From Betaproteobacteria bacterium (GTDB lineage: Bacteria; Pseudomonadota; Gammaproteobacteria; Burkholderiales; SG8-39): a stretch of 34,274 bases of DNA. The notes beneath the pieces are model-generated. The model searched no databases and had not been told where the DNA came from. It worked only from the letters and a program-made list of their open reading frames with translations. The stretch covers positions 1 to 34,274 of the forward strand of contig SHXL01000004.1 of the NCBI GenBank assembly GCA_009693345.1, written 5' to 3'. Made by a program: the position numbers and the translations under genes. The stretch's first letter is position 1; every line of letters begins with the position of its first letter. Shown here one piece after another: positions 24,411-32,012 of the stretch.

Positions 24411-26096
24411 TTATTTCCTCGCCAGCGCCGCGGCGCGCAGGCCGGAGAGCGTGGCCGAGGGCGTGATCGCCTCGGGGTCGATCCTGAGCTCCAGGATCGC
24501 GGGTTTTCCCGAGGCCACTGCGCGCTGAAATGCCGGCACAAAATCCGCGCTGTGCTCCACAGTTTCGCCATGGCCGCCGAACGCGCGCGCATAGGCGGCG
24601 AAATCGGGATTCGCCAGCTCTGTGCCCGAAACGCGGCCCGGATACTCTCGCTCCTGGTGCATCCGGATCGTGCCGTACATGCCGTTGTTCACCACCAGCA
24701 CGATGATCGCCGCGCCGTACTGCATGGCGGTGGCGAACTCCTGCCCGTTCATGAGGAACTCGCCGTCGCCGGCGATCGCGACCACGGTACGCCCGGGCGC
24801 CGCTATCTTCGCCGCCACCGCGGCGGGCACGCTGTAGCCCATCGAACCGCTGGTGGGCCCGAGCTGCGTGCGCCATCCGCTCTGCCACCCCCGATACTGG
24901 AAATGCCGGTGCAGCCAACTGGCGAAATTGCCCGCGCCGTTGGTGACGATCGCGTCCTCGGGCAGGTTCTGCGACAGCCAGGCGATGACTTCGCCGTAGT
25001 GCAGCGCGCCGGGCATCGGAATGGGCTTGTTCCAGGCGAGATATTCGTTGTGCGCCGACTCGGCTTGTTCTTTCCATATAGGTGTTTTCAGCTTCGAAAG
25101 AGCGAGAACGAACTCCTCGCAATTCGAATTGATCGGCAGCGTGGCCTGGTAGACCCTGCCCAATTCCTCGGCCCCGGCATGCACGTGCACCAACTTCTGT
25201 TTCGGCACCGGGACCTCGAGCAGCGTGTAGCCGCCGGTGGTCATTTCCCCGAGGCGCGCACCGATGACCAGCAGCAGGTCGGCGTCCTTCACGCGCTGCG
25301 CGAGTTTCGGATTGATGCCGATGCCGACGTCGCCCGCGTAGTTCGGATGCCGGTTGTCGAAGTAATCCTGGCAACGGAAGGCACAGCCCACCGCGATGCC
25401 GCTGGTCTCCGCCCAGGCGCGCAATGCGTCTGCCGCCTGCTTCGTCCAGCCGCCGCCGCCGGCCAGCACGAACGGTCGCTTGGCGAGCGCGAGCAGGCGC
25501 TCGAGTTCTTTCATGTCGCCGGGCGAAGGCGCGGCGCGCGGCGTACGGAAGCGCGGTGCGTCCACCACCGCCGCCTCGGAAAAGAGCATGTCCTCGGGCA
25601 GGGCGAGCAGCACCGGCCCGGGCCGTCCCGCGGTCGCGGTATGAAACGCGTGGCTCACGTATTCTGGAATGCGCTCGGCGCGGTCGATCTGCGCCACCCA
25701 CTTGGTGAGCGGCCCGTACATGCGCCGGTAGTCGATTTCCTGGAACGCCTCGCGCTCGACGAAATCGTTGCCGACCTGGCCCACGAACACCACCATCGGC
25801 GTCGAATCCTGGTACGCGGTATGCACGCCGACCGCGCCGTTGGTGGCGCCGGGGCCGCGCGTAACGAACAGCACGCCCGGCTCGCCGGTGAGTTTGGCCC
25901 AGGCCTCGGCCATGTAGGATGCGCCGCCTTCCTGGCGGCAGATCACGAATTTCAGCTTGTCGCGCACGTCGTGCAGCCCGTCGAGCACCGGCAGGAAGCT
26001 CTCCCCCGGCACGCCGAATGCGATGCGCACGCCGTGGCCGGCGAGCGCATCGGCGAGGATCCTGCCGCCGTGCCTCGTCTTGAGGTCTGGTTTCAC
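24411..26096 (-). CDS. ThDP-dependent enzyme of the acetolactate synthase family
   Basis: A 561-residue thiamine diphosphate enzyme. Glu56 in CRQEGGASYMAEAWAK activates the cofactor. The family-typical N-terminal fold starts HGGRILADALAGHGVRIAFGVPGESFLPVLDGL. The central domain contains DADLLLVIGARLGEM. The ThDP/Mg motif is GDGEFLMNGQEFATAMQYGAAIIVLVVNN near the C-terminus. It resembles acetolactate synthase large subunit, but no small-subunit gene is adjacent, so it may be an oxo-acid decarboxylase or a related enzyme. Start is a GTG at 26096 (VKPDLKTRHGG); no ATG fits. Divergent from the CoA-binding gene by 21 bp. Confidence 0.88.
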   Translation of the reverse strand: MKPDLKTRHGGRILADALAGHGVRIAFGVPGESFLPVLDGLHDVRDKLKFVICRQEGGASYMAEAWAKLTGEPGVLFVTRGPGATNGAVGVHTAYQDSTPMVVFVGQVGNDFVEREAFQEIDYRRMYGPLTKWVAQIDRAERIPEYVSHAFHTATAGRPGPVLLALPEDMLFSEAAVVDAPRFRTPRAAPSPGDMKELERLLALAKRPFVLAGGGGWTKQAADALRAWAETSGIAVGCAFRCQDYFDNRHPNYAGDVGIGINPKLAQRVKDADLLLVIGARLGEMTTGGYTLLEVPVPKQKLVHVHAGAEELGRVYQATLPINSNCEEFVLALSKLKTPIWKEQAESAHNEYLAWNKPIPMPGALHYGEVIAWLSQNLPEDAIVTNGAGNFASWLHRHFQYRGWQSGWRTQLGPTSGSMGYSVPAAVAAKIAAPGRTVVAIAGDGEFLMNGQEFATAMQYGAAIIVLVVNNGMYGTIRMHQEREYPGRVSGTELANPDFAAYARAFGGHGETVEHSADFVPAFQRAVASGKPAILELRIDPEAITPSATLSGLRAAALARK

Positions 26097-26104
26097 GCTT
26101 CGAT

Positions 26105-26110
26105 TATAGT
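26105..26110 (+). promoter_or_regulatory. -10-like box 7 nt before the CoA-binding gene
   Basis: TATAGT at 26105-26110, then seven bases, then the GTG at 26118. Transcription would start at or next to the start codon, as in leaderless mRNAs. No strong -35 seen. Confidence 0.45.
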
Positions 26111-26117
26111 GGCGGCC

Positions 26118-26603
26118 GTGAACACGAAACCCACCGACGACATCGTTTCGCTGCGCCGCATCCTGAAAGAGAGCCGGGTACTGGCGGTCGTCGGCCTGTC
26201 GGCGAACTGGCACCGGCCGAGCTACTTTGCCGCCAAGTACATGCTCGAGCACGGCTACCGCGTGATCCCGGTCAATCCGCAGTATGCGGAAGTGCTCGGG
26301 CAGAAATGCTACGCCTCGCTGCGCGACATCCCGGAAAAAGTGGACCTGGTGGACGTGTTCCGCAAGACCGCGGACGTGATGCCGGTCGCCGAGGACGCCA
26401 TTGCGATCGGCGCCCGGGTGCTGTGGCAGCAGCTGGGCGTCACAAACGCCGAGGCCGCCGCCAAGGCGCGCGCCGCCGGCATGGAGATCGTCATGGACCG
26501 CTGCGTCAAGATCGAGCATGGGCGGCTCTTCGGCGGACTCAACTGGGTGGGAGTCAATACGCGGGTGATCTCCGCCAAAAGGCCGCGCTGGCTGGCTTAT
26601 TGA
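26118..26603 (+). CDS. CoA-binding protein (YccU-like)
   Basis: A 161-residue single-domain protein with a Rossmann-like CoA-binding fold: VLAVVGLSANWHRPSYFAAKYMLEHGYRVIPVNP (about 20-54), then LRDIPEKVDLVDVFRKTADVMPVAEDAIAIGARVLWQQLGV. A late VMDRCVKIEH matches this group too. These proteins bind CoA or act in small-molecule regulation, but the role is undefined. Start is GTG at 26118, chosen because it gives the family N-terminus; the next ATG is inside the fold. It is divergent from the ThDP-enzyme gene and 63 bp upstream of the AraC promoter region begins. Confidence 0.88.
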   Translation: MNTKPTDDIVSLRRILKESRVLAVVGLSANWHRPSYFAAKYMLEHGYRVIPVNPQYAEVLGQKCYASLRDIPEKVDLVDVFRKTADVMPVAEDAIAIGARVLWQQLGVTNAEAAAKARAAGMEIVMDRCVKIEHGRLFGGLNWVGVNTRVISAKRPRWLAY

Positions 26604-26627
26604 CCTTTTTTAACTATCTCTGCTTCC

Positions 26628-26656
26628 CCCTAGCGGGAATCCCCGCCAGCCGCTAA
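26628..26656. promoter_or_regulatory. CCCTAGCGG...CCGCTAA box upstream of the AraC gene
   Basis: CCCTAGCGG (26628-26636) and CCGCTAA (26650-26656) form an inverted pair with 13 nt between. The right half touches a -10-like TAAAGT (26654-26659). The same two halves, with a shorter spacer, precede metY at 27508-27527. A regulator-binding site is inferred. Confidence 0.55.
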
Positions 26657-26666
26657 AGTGGCCTTC

Positions 26667-26735
26667 ATGGCGCGCTCCATCCGGATTTTCGACGGCAGTT
26701 TCGGGCGGCTGCAGTTGATCGAGGCCGCAGGTCAT
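26667..26735 (+). pseudogene. Detached N-terminal fragment of the AraC regulator
   Basis: From ATG 26667 the reading is MARSIRIFDGSFGRLQLIEAAGH, which looks like the N-terminus of AraC-family regulators of this type (IRIFxGSFGRV...). The frame then turns to unrelated Arg/Pro-rich sequence, while AraC-like sequence (MILQEGAGLDILVDGE) continues one base over. An indel, or a deletion removing the usual His-rich cupin strand, is likely. The promoter box and -10-like TAAAGT precede this ATG, not the one at 26734. Confidence 0.55.
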
Positions 26736-27495
26736 GATCCTGCAGGAAGGCGCCGGCCTCGATATCCTGGTGGATGGCGAGCAGCTGCGGCTGACGCACG
26801 ACAACCTGCTATTCCTGAACCCCGGCGCCATCAGTCAGGCAATGCTCGCGGCCGGCGGGCACGCCCAGTTGTTCGTCTTCCAGGCCTCCGAGGACTGGCT
26901 GCGCAGCCGTTTCCCGGCGGTATTCGACGTCGTCGGGCGGCCGTTCGCCTCCAGCAGCGAGTCCATCAGCCAGCGTATCCGCCAGCTCACGGACACGCTG
27001 GTGATCGAGGTTCTGAACGACCAGTTCCTGTCGCACGAGCGGCTGGAGTTCATGCTGCAGGAGCTGATGCTCTCGATCGTGGAGAGCTGTCTCGCGCGAC
27101 GCGCCTCCGGCGCTCGCTACTGGCGCGGCTCGCCGTTCGCCGACAACCGGATCCGCAAGGCGCTGGCTCTGTTGCGCGCGCACCCGAACAAGGAAGTCAA
27201 CATGAACGAGCTCGCGAGTCGCGTAGGCCTTTCGCGCTCGCGCTTCTACGACCTGTTCCAGCTCTCCACGGGACGATCGCCGCGCGCCTACCTCGACCTG
27301 CTGTGCATCGCGTCGGCGATCTCGAAGCTGTCTTCGGGCAGCGGCAAGATCGCCGATGCGTCGGCCGAACTGGGTTTCTCCGCGCAATCGAATTTCACCC
27401 GCTTTTTCCAGCAGCAGGTCGGCATTCCGCCCTCCCAGTACCGGCGCGCGGCGGTCAAGCCGAACACGGAACCGCAGGACAAACCAGGGGAATGA
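26734..27495 (+). CDS. AraC-family transcriptional regulator (5' end disrupted)
   Basis: A 253-residue reading frame with a partial cupin-like N-terminal domain (GAGLDILVDGEQLRLTHDNLLFLNPGA) and a complete C-terminal double helix-turn-helix at about 150-245: VNMNELASRVGLSRSRFYDLFQLSTGRSPRAYLDLL, then ADASAELGFSAQSNFTRFFQQQVGIPPSQYRR. The DNA-binding half is intact. The start is uncertain: ATG 26734 is in frame, but homologous-looking sequence begins at 26667 in another frame, so the gene may be frameshifted or shortened. It lies directly upstream of metY, and both are preceded by CCCTAGCGG boxes, so it is a candidate regulator of itself and metY. Confidence 0.82.
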   Translation: MILQEGAGLDILVDGEQLRLTHDNLLFLNPGAISQAMLAAGGHAQLFVFQASEDWLRSRFPAVFDVVGRPFASSSESISQRIRQLTDTLVIEVLNDQFLSHERLEFMLQELMLSIVESCLARRASGARYWRGSPFADNRIRKALALLRAHPNKEVNMNELASRVGLSRSRFYDLFQLSTGRSPRAYLDLLCIASAISKLSSGSGKIADASAELGFSAQSNFTRFFQQQVGIPPSQYRRAAVKPNTEPQDKPGE

Positions 27496-27507
27496 CGCGT
27501 GGCCTCG

Positions 27508-27530
27508 CCCTAGCGGACTGCCGCTAGAAT
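27508..27530 (+). promoter_or_regulatory. metY control region: CTAGCGG-N4-CCGCTAG palindrome over a -10 box
   Basis: CTAGCGG (27510-27516) and CCGCTAG (27521-27527) are a perfect 7-bp inverted repeat with a 4-nt spacer; the left half extends to CCCTAGCGG (27508). The right half overlaps the -10-like TAGAAT (27525-27530), six bases before the metY ATG. Binding here could repress or control a leaderless transcript. Confidence 0.6.
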
Positions 27531-27536
27531 CCGCCG

Positions 27537-28826
27537 ATGGCCGACCGCAAGTACGGATTCGAGACGCTTTGCCTGCACGCCGGGCAGATTCCGGATGCGG
27601 CCACCGGCGCGCGCGCGGCGCCGATTTACCAGACCACCTCCTTCGTGTTCGACTCCGCGGAGCATGCGGCGAGCCTGTTCAACCTGCAGACCTTCGGCAA
27701 CGTCTATTCGCGGATCTCGAATCCGACCGTGGCGGTGTTCGAGGAACGAATGGCGGCGATCGAGAACGGCCGCGCAGCGCTCGCCTGCGCCACCGGCCAG
27801 GCGGCCGAAGCCACCGCGATCCTGACGCTGTGCAAGGCCGGCGACCACATCGTCTCGGCCTCCACGCTGTACGGCGGCACGCACACGCTGCTCGGGGTGA
27901 ACTTGAAGAAGTTGGGTATTGATACGACTTTTGTTCATCCCGACAATCCGGAAAAATTCTCTGAAGCGATAAAACCCAATACCAAACTCCTCTACGCAGA
28001 AACCCTCGGCAATCCGCTCATCAATATTGTCGACGTCGAGGCGCTCGCGCGCATTGCGCGCGGCCATGATATTCCGCTGGTGGTGGACAACACCGTGCCT
28101 TCGCCCTACCTGTGCCGGCCGATGGACTGGGGCGCGGACATCGTGGTGCATTCGGCGACCAAGTACATCGGCGGCCACGGCACGACCATGGGCGGCGTAA
28201 TCGTGGAATCCGGCAGGTTCGACTGGGGCAGCGGCAAGTTCCCCGAGTTCACCACGCCCTCGCCCGGCTACCACGGCGTCATCTTCCACGAAACCTTCGG
28301 CGACTTCGGCTTCACCATGAAGGCGCGCATGGAGACTATGCGCACCTTCGGCCCGGCGCTCTCGCCGCTCTCCGCCTGGCTGCTGCTGCAGGGCCTCGAA
28401 TCCCTGCCGGTGCGCATGGACCGGCATTGCTCGAACGCGCTCGCGGTGGCCAAGTACCTGCAGGACCATCCGCTCGTGGCGTGGGTGAACTATCCGGGGC
28501 TGCCGGACAACAAGTATTTTTCGCTGGCGAAAAAATATCTTCCCAAAGGCGCCTCGGGCCTGCTGAACTTCGGCGTGAAGGGCGGAGCGAAGGCGGGCGA
28601 GCGTTTCATCGACGCCTCGCAATTCATGAGCCACCTCGCGAACATCGGCGACGCGAAGACGCTGATCATCCATCCGGCCTCGACCACGCACCGCCAGATG
28701 AGCGACGAGGAGCAGCTGAAGGCCGGCGTCAAGCCCGACATGGTCCGCATGTCGGTGGGCATCGAATCGCTCGACGACATCCTCTGGGACATCGACCAGG
28801 CACTAACTACATCGGGGAAAGCATGA
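27537..28826 (+). CDS. metY: O-acetylhomoserine sulfhydrylase (aminocarboxypropyltransferase)
   Basis: PLP enzyme that makes homocysteine from O-acetylhomoserine and sulfide (or methionine from methanethiol). The 429-residue protein begins YGFETLCLHAGQIPDAATGARAAPIYQTTSFVF, typical of the long MetY form. The PLP lysine is Lys209 in HSATKYIGGHG; IYSRISNPT-like NVYSRISNPT (55-64) and YAETLGNP are also diagnostic. FPEFTTPSPGYHG is the MetY-specific insertion. It starts six bases after a -10-like box, so it may be leaderless. Its TGA overlaps the ATG of the next gene by 4 nt (ATGA). Confidence 0.94.
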   Translation: MADRKYGFETLCLHAGQIPDAATGARAAPIYQTTSFVFDSAEHAASLFNLQTFGNVYSRISNPTVAVFEERMAAIENGRAALACATGQAAEATAILTLCKAGDHIVSASTLYGGTHTLLGVNLKKLGIDTTFVHPDNPEKFSEAIKPNTKLLYAETLGNPLINIVDVEALARIARGHDIPLVVDNTVPSPYLCRPMDWGADIVVHSATKYIGGHGTTMGGVIVESGRFDWGSGKFPEFTTPSPGYHGVIFHETFGDFGFTMKARMETMRTFGPALSPLSAWLLLQGLESLPVRMDRHCSNALAVAKYLQDHPLVAWVNYPGLPDNKYFSLAKKYLPKGASGLLNFGVKGGAKAGERFIDASQFMSHLANIGDAKTLIIHPASTTHRQMSDEEQLKAGVKPDMVRMSVGIESLDDILWDIDQALTTSGKA

Positions 28827-29878
28827 TCAGCTACGACGTCGTCGAGCACGGCAGGCCGCTGCAAAAAATCCTCAAGGAAACGCCCAAACCGACAGGCACG
28901 GAAGTTCTCGTGCGCATCACACGGTCGGGTGTGTGTCACTCCGACCTGCATATCTGGGACGGCTACTTCGAGCTGGGCGGCGGCAAGCGCTTCTACGTGA
29001 AAGACCGTGGCTGCGTGCCGCCCTTCACGCTCGGCCACGAGCCGTTTGGGGTTGTCGAGGCTGTTGGACCAAAAGCCAGGAACGTGAAGATCGGCCAACA
29101 GCGCATCGTCTATCCCTGGATCGGCTGCGGCAAATGCGGCATCTGCAAGGCGGGCCAGGACAACTTCTGCGTTTCCGGAATCCGCTACCTCGGCGTGACA
29201 CGGCCCGGCGCCTACGCGAGCCACGTCCTGATCCCGCATCCGAAATACCTCGTCGACTCGAGCGGCGTCGACGACGCCTTCGCCTCCACCCTCGCCTGTT
29301 CCGGCCTCACCACCTACAGCGCCTGCGCGAAGCTGCCGGAACTGGGGCCGAAGGACTGGGTCGCGGTGATCGGCTGCGGTGGCCTGGGCCTGGTGTGCGT
29401 CTCGGTGCTGCGCGCCAAGGGCGTGAAGAATATCGTCGCCTGCGACATCGACCCCGGCAAGCTCGAGGCGGCAAAAAGCCTCGGCGCGAAACTGACGCTG
29501 GACACGCGCTCCCCCGATGCGGCGCAGAAGCTCGCGTCGCTCGCGATGGGCAGCCTTGCCGGCGCCATCGACTTGGTCGGCATGCCCGCCACCGTCGCTC
29601 TCGGCCTGGGCGCGCTAAGAAAGGGCGGACGCCTGGTGCTGTGCGGCCTCTTCGGCGGCGAACTGGTGCATCCGCTGCCGCCATTCGCGCAGCGCGCGAT
29701 CGGCCTCGTGGGTTCCTACGTCGGCAACCTGCAGGAACTGAAGGAAGTGGTGGCGCTGGCGAAAAAGAAAAAGCTAAAGCCCACTCCCGTCGCCACTCGG
29801 CCGGCGGCCGAGGTGAACGCGATCCTCGAGGAACTGAAGGCCGGCAAGGTGCTCGGCCGGGTGGTTCTATCTTTCTAG
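28823..29878 (+). CDS. Zinc-dependent alcohol dehydrogenase (MDR superfamily)
   Basis: A 351-residue NAD(P)-dependent oxidoreductase. Catalytic zinc ligands are probably Cys38 (GVCHSD), His72/Glu73 (GHEPFG) and Cys159 (ACSGLTTYSA). The structural zinc set is Cys102, Cys105, Cys108 and Cys116 (GCGKCGICKAGQDNFC). The Rossmann motif is GCGGLG (184-189). All metal sites are intact. The insertion GGGKRFYVKDRGCVPP between the catalytic motifs is longer than in simple alcohol dehydrogenases. Its ATG overlaps the metY stop, so the two are translated together. Substrate unknown; a role with sulfur or aldehyde metabolism is only suggested by the neighbour. Confidence 0.92.
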   Translation: MISYDVVEHGRPLQKILKETPKPTGTEVLVRITRSGVCHSDLHIWDGYFELGGGKRFYVKDRGCVPPFTLGHEPFGVVEAVGPKARNVKIGQQRIVYPWIGCGKCGICKAGQDNFCVSGIRYLGVTRPGAYASHVLIPHPKYLVDSSGVDDAFASTLACSGLTTYSACAKLPELGPKDWVAVIGCGGLGLVCVSVLRAKGVKNIVACDIDPGKLEAAKSLGAKLTLDTRSPDAAQKLASLAMGSLAGAIDLVGMPATVALGLGALRKGGRLVLCGLFGGELVHPLPPFAQRAIGLVGSYVGNLQELKEVVALAKKKKLKPTPVATRPAAEVNAILEELKAGKVLGRVVLSF

Positions 29879-29910
29879 TGCCCGCCCCTTCCAGGCTGTC
29901 TCCGGAAGGC

Positions 29911-30210
29911 TCAGGCCGCAGGCCGTCGTCTCAGAAGTGCCAAGAGCTTTCGCCAACCGGTTCTCGCCAGCTCCGTCTCTGTCAGACATGACTTGAGTTT
30001 TTCGCTGGTTGAGCGTGGCAATGCGTCGCGCGTCGCCTTCAGGAAGCGCTTGATGGCGAGACCGTGTTCCTGGAGCATTTCCGATGACGTGGTGAACGCC
30101 GCAGTGGAGGCCTGTTCCAGATCGTTCGCTGCAATTTCGAAGCCGGCGGCCCTTGCTTCCACAATCGCCTCTCTGAGCAAAGGCGTGTAGTCCCTGATTC
30201 TCGTCTTCAT
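29911..30210 (-). CDS. Small protein of unknown function (99 aa)
   Basis: The protein starts MKTRIRDYTPLLREAIVEARAAGFEIAANDLEQA and ends in a Lys/Arg/Leu-rich tail. It is predominantly helical and lacks a signal peptide or membrane span. The start resembles small unnamed proteins I recall beginning MKTKIRDYTPLL, but no function is assigned. Start ATG 30210 is preferred; an upstream ATG at 30252 would add 14 residues. It stands alone between the plus-strand dehydrogenase and gamma-glutamyltransferase genes. Confidence 0.65.
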   Translation of the reverse strand: MKTRIRDYTPLLREAIVEARAAGFEIAANDLEQASTAAFTTSSEMLQEHGLAIKRFLKATRDALPRSTSEKLKSCLTETELARTGWRKLLALLRRRPAA

Positions 30211-30399
30211 GCTCGCGGGTTTGACGAACCTTTCAACGTCGGTCGGAATCACGATCTGTGAAGCCTAACGGCTGGATGATCTGGAGCGCAAGGCCGGCAC
30301 CCACGACCGCGCCACCGGACAGATGCCCGAGACGCCGGAATATCGGATTTCCGCAGCGAAATTCCCTCATTCGGATAAGGACGCCTCGCTCCCGCCGCT

Positions 30400-30405
30400 T
30401 ACAAT
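30400..30405 (+). promoter_or_regulatory. -10-like box 8 nt before the second gamma-glutamyltransferase
   Basis: TACAAT at 30400-30405, then eight bases, then ATG 30414. Preceded by CCGCT. A leaderless or almost leaderless transcript is implied; no convincing -35. Confidence 0.45.
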
Positions 30406-30413
30406 TACGTCCC

Positions 30414-32003
30414 ATGAGCCTGCCCTTTTCCTGGAAGAACCCCTACGCTTGGCCGCGCAAGCCGCTGCTGGCGCGCAATGTCGTCGCCACCTCGCAGCCG
30501 CTTGCCGCGCAGGCCGGCGTGCAGATGCTTGCCGCGGGCGGCAGCGCCGTGGACGCGATCGTCGCCACGGCGATCACGCTGACGCTGGTGGAGCCGGTTT
30601 CCAACGGCATCGGCTCGGACGCCTATGCAATCGTCTGGGACGGCAACAAGCTGCATGGCCTGAACGCTTCGGGCCGCTCGCCGGCGGGCTGGACGCCGGA
30701 ATTCTTCGCCAAGGACGGCAAGGTGCCGGTACGCGGCTGGAATTCGGTGAGCGTGCCGGGCTGCGTTTCGGCCTGGGTGGAGCTGCACGCGAAGTTCGGC
30801 AAGCTGCCCTTTGAGCGCTTGTTCGAAACCGCGATCCGCTACGGCCGCGAGGGCTTCATGGTGTCGCCGACGATTGCCGGGCAATGGGCGGCGCAGGTGA
30901 ATGAACTCAAGGTGCAGCCGGGATTTTCCGAGGCCTTCATGCCTGGCGGCCGGCCGCCGGCCGTGGGCGAAGTGTTCAGGTTTCCCCACCACGCGGCGAC
31001 GCTGGAGAAAATCGCCGCCAGCAAAGGCGCTGCGTTCTACAGCGGCGAGTTGGCGGAGAAAATCGAGGCCTTTGCCAGGCAGCACGGCGGCGCGATGCGC
31101 ATGACGGACCTCGCCGCGCACAAATCCGACTGGGTCGGGACGTTGCAGCAGGACTACCGCGGCTACACCATCCACGAGATTCCGCCCAATGGCCAGGGCA
31201 TCGTGGCGCTGATCGCCCTCGGCATCCTCGAGCACTTCGACATCGCCTCGATCCCGGTGGATTCCGCCGACAGCTTCCACCTGCAGATCGAGGCCGTGAA
31301 GCTCGCCTTCGCCGACGCGCAGGCCTACGTCGCCGACATCGATTACATGCCTTTCGCCCCCGGCAAACTGCTGGACGCGAATTACCTGAAGGAAAGGTCG
31401 AAACTCATCGACCGGAAAAAGGCGCAACCGTTCGCCGCAGGCATCCCGCCGAAGGGCGGCACGGTCTACCTCACCGCGGCCGATGCCTCGGGGATGATGG
31501 TGTCGATGATCCAGTCGAACTACATGGGATTCGGCTCGGGCGTGGTGGTGCCGGGCACGGGAATCTCGCTGCAGAACCGCGGCGCCACCTTCGTGATGCA
31601 GGAAGGCCACCCGAACCGCGTCGGGCCGAAGAAGCGCCCCTACCAGACCATCATCCCGGGCTTTGTCACCAAGGCGGGCAAACCGGTCATGAGCTTCGGC
31701 GTGATGGGCGGCACCATGCAGCCGCAAGGCCATGCGCAGGTGATGGTGCGCATCGCGGATTATGGACAAAACCCCCAAGCGGCCTGCGACGGCCCGCGCT
31801 TCCGCTGGGTGCAGGGCATGGACGTCAGCGTCGAAGACCATTTCCCCGCCGCGGTGGTGGAAGAGCTGCGCCGCCGCGGCCACCGCATCGTCACAGTGGA
31901 TGACTACAACCAGTTCGGCAGCGGCCAGATGATCTGGAAAATGGACGGCGGTTACCTGGCGGCGAGCGACCCGCGCAGGGACGGACAGGCAGCGGGATAC
32001 TAG
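30414..32003 (+). CDS. Gamma-glutamyltransferase family protein, cytoplasmic form
   Basis: A 529-residue Ntn hydrolase of the YwrD-like branch. It has no signal peptide. The nucleophile is probably Thr350 in PKGGTVYLTAADASG. LVEPVSNGIGSDAYAIVWDG (about 58-77), EIPPNGQGIVALIALGILE and SFGVMGGTMQPQGHAQVMV match the branch. Substrate could be gamma-glutamyl compounds or related amides. It lies 9 bp before a glutathione S-transferase gene, which suggests glutathione-conjugate processing; that is inference. It is much diverged from the secreted copy at 15497. Confidence 0.9.
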   Translation: MSLPFSWKNPYAWPRKPLLARNVVATSQPLAAQAGVQMLAAGGSAVDAIVATAITLTLVEPVSNGIGSDAYAIVWDGNKLHGLNASGRSPAGWTPEFFAKDGKVPVRGWNSVSVPGCVSAWVELHAKFGKLPFERLFETAIRYGREGFMVSPTIAGQWAAQVNELKVQPGFSEAFMPGGRPPAVGEVFRFPHHAATLEKIAASKGAAFYSGELAEKIEAFARQHGGAMRMTDLAAHKSDWVGTLQQDYRGYTIHEIPPNGQGIVALIALGILEHFDIASIPVDSADSFHLQIEAVKLAFADAQAYVADIDYMPFAPGKLLDANYLKERSKLIDRKKAQPFAAGIPPKGGTVYLTAADASGMMVSMIQSNYMGFGSGVVVPGTGISLQNRGATFVMQEGHPNRVGPKKRPYQTIIPGFVTKAGKPVMSFGVMGGTMQPQGHAQVMVRIADYGQNPQAACDGPRFRWVQGMDVSVEDHFPAAVVEELRRRGHRIVTVDDYNQFGSGQMIWKMDGGYLAASDPRRDGQAAGY

Positions 32004-32012
32004 GGAGACAGA

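Noticed and set aside
29887..29909. Hairpin CCTTCC...GGAAGG after the alcohol dehydrogenase
   Set aside because: Only a 6-bp stem with an 11-nt loop and no T-tract; too weak to call a terminator.
30211..30413. Possible gene remnant between the small unknown gene and the second gamma-glutamyltransferase
   Set aside because: Short open stretches exist in several frames, but none has a recognisable domain or ribosome site.
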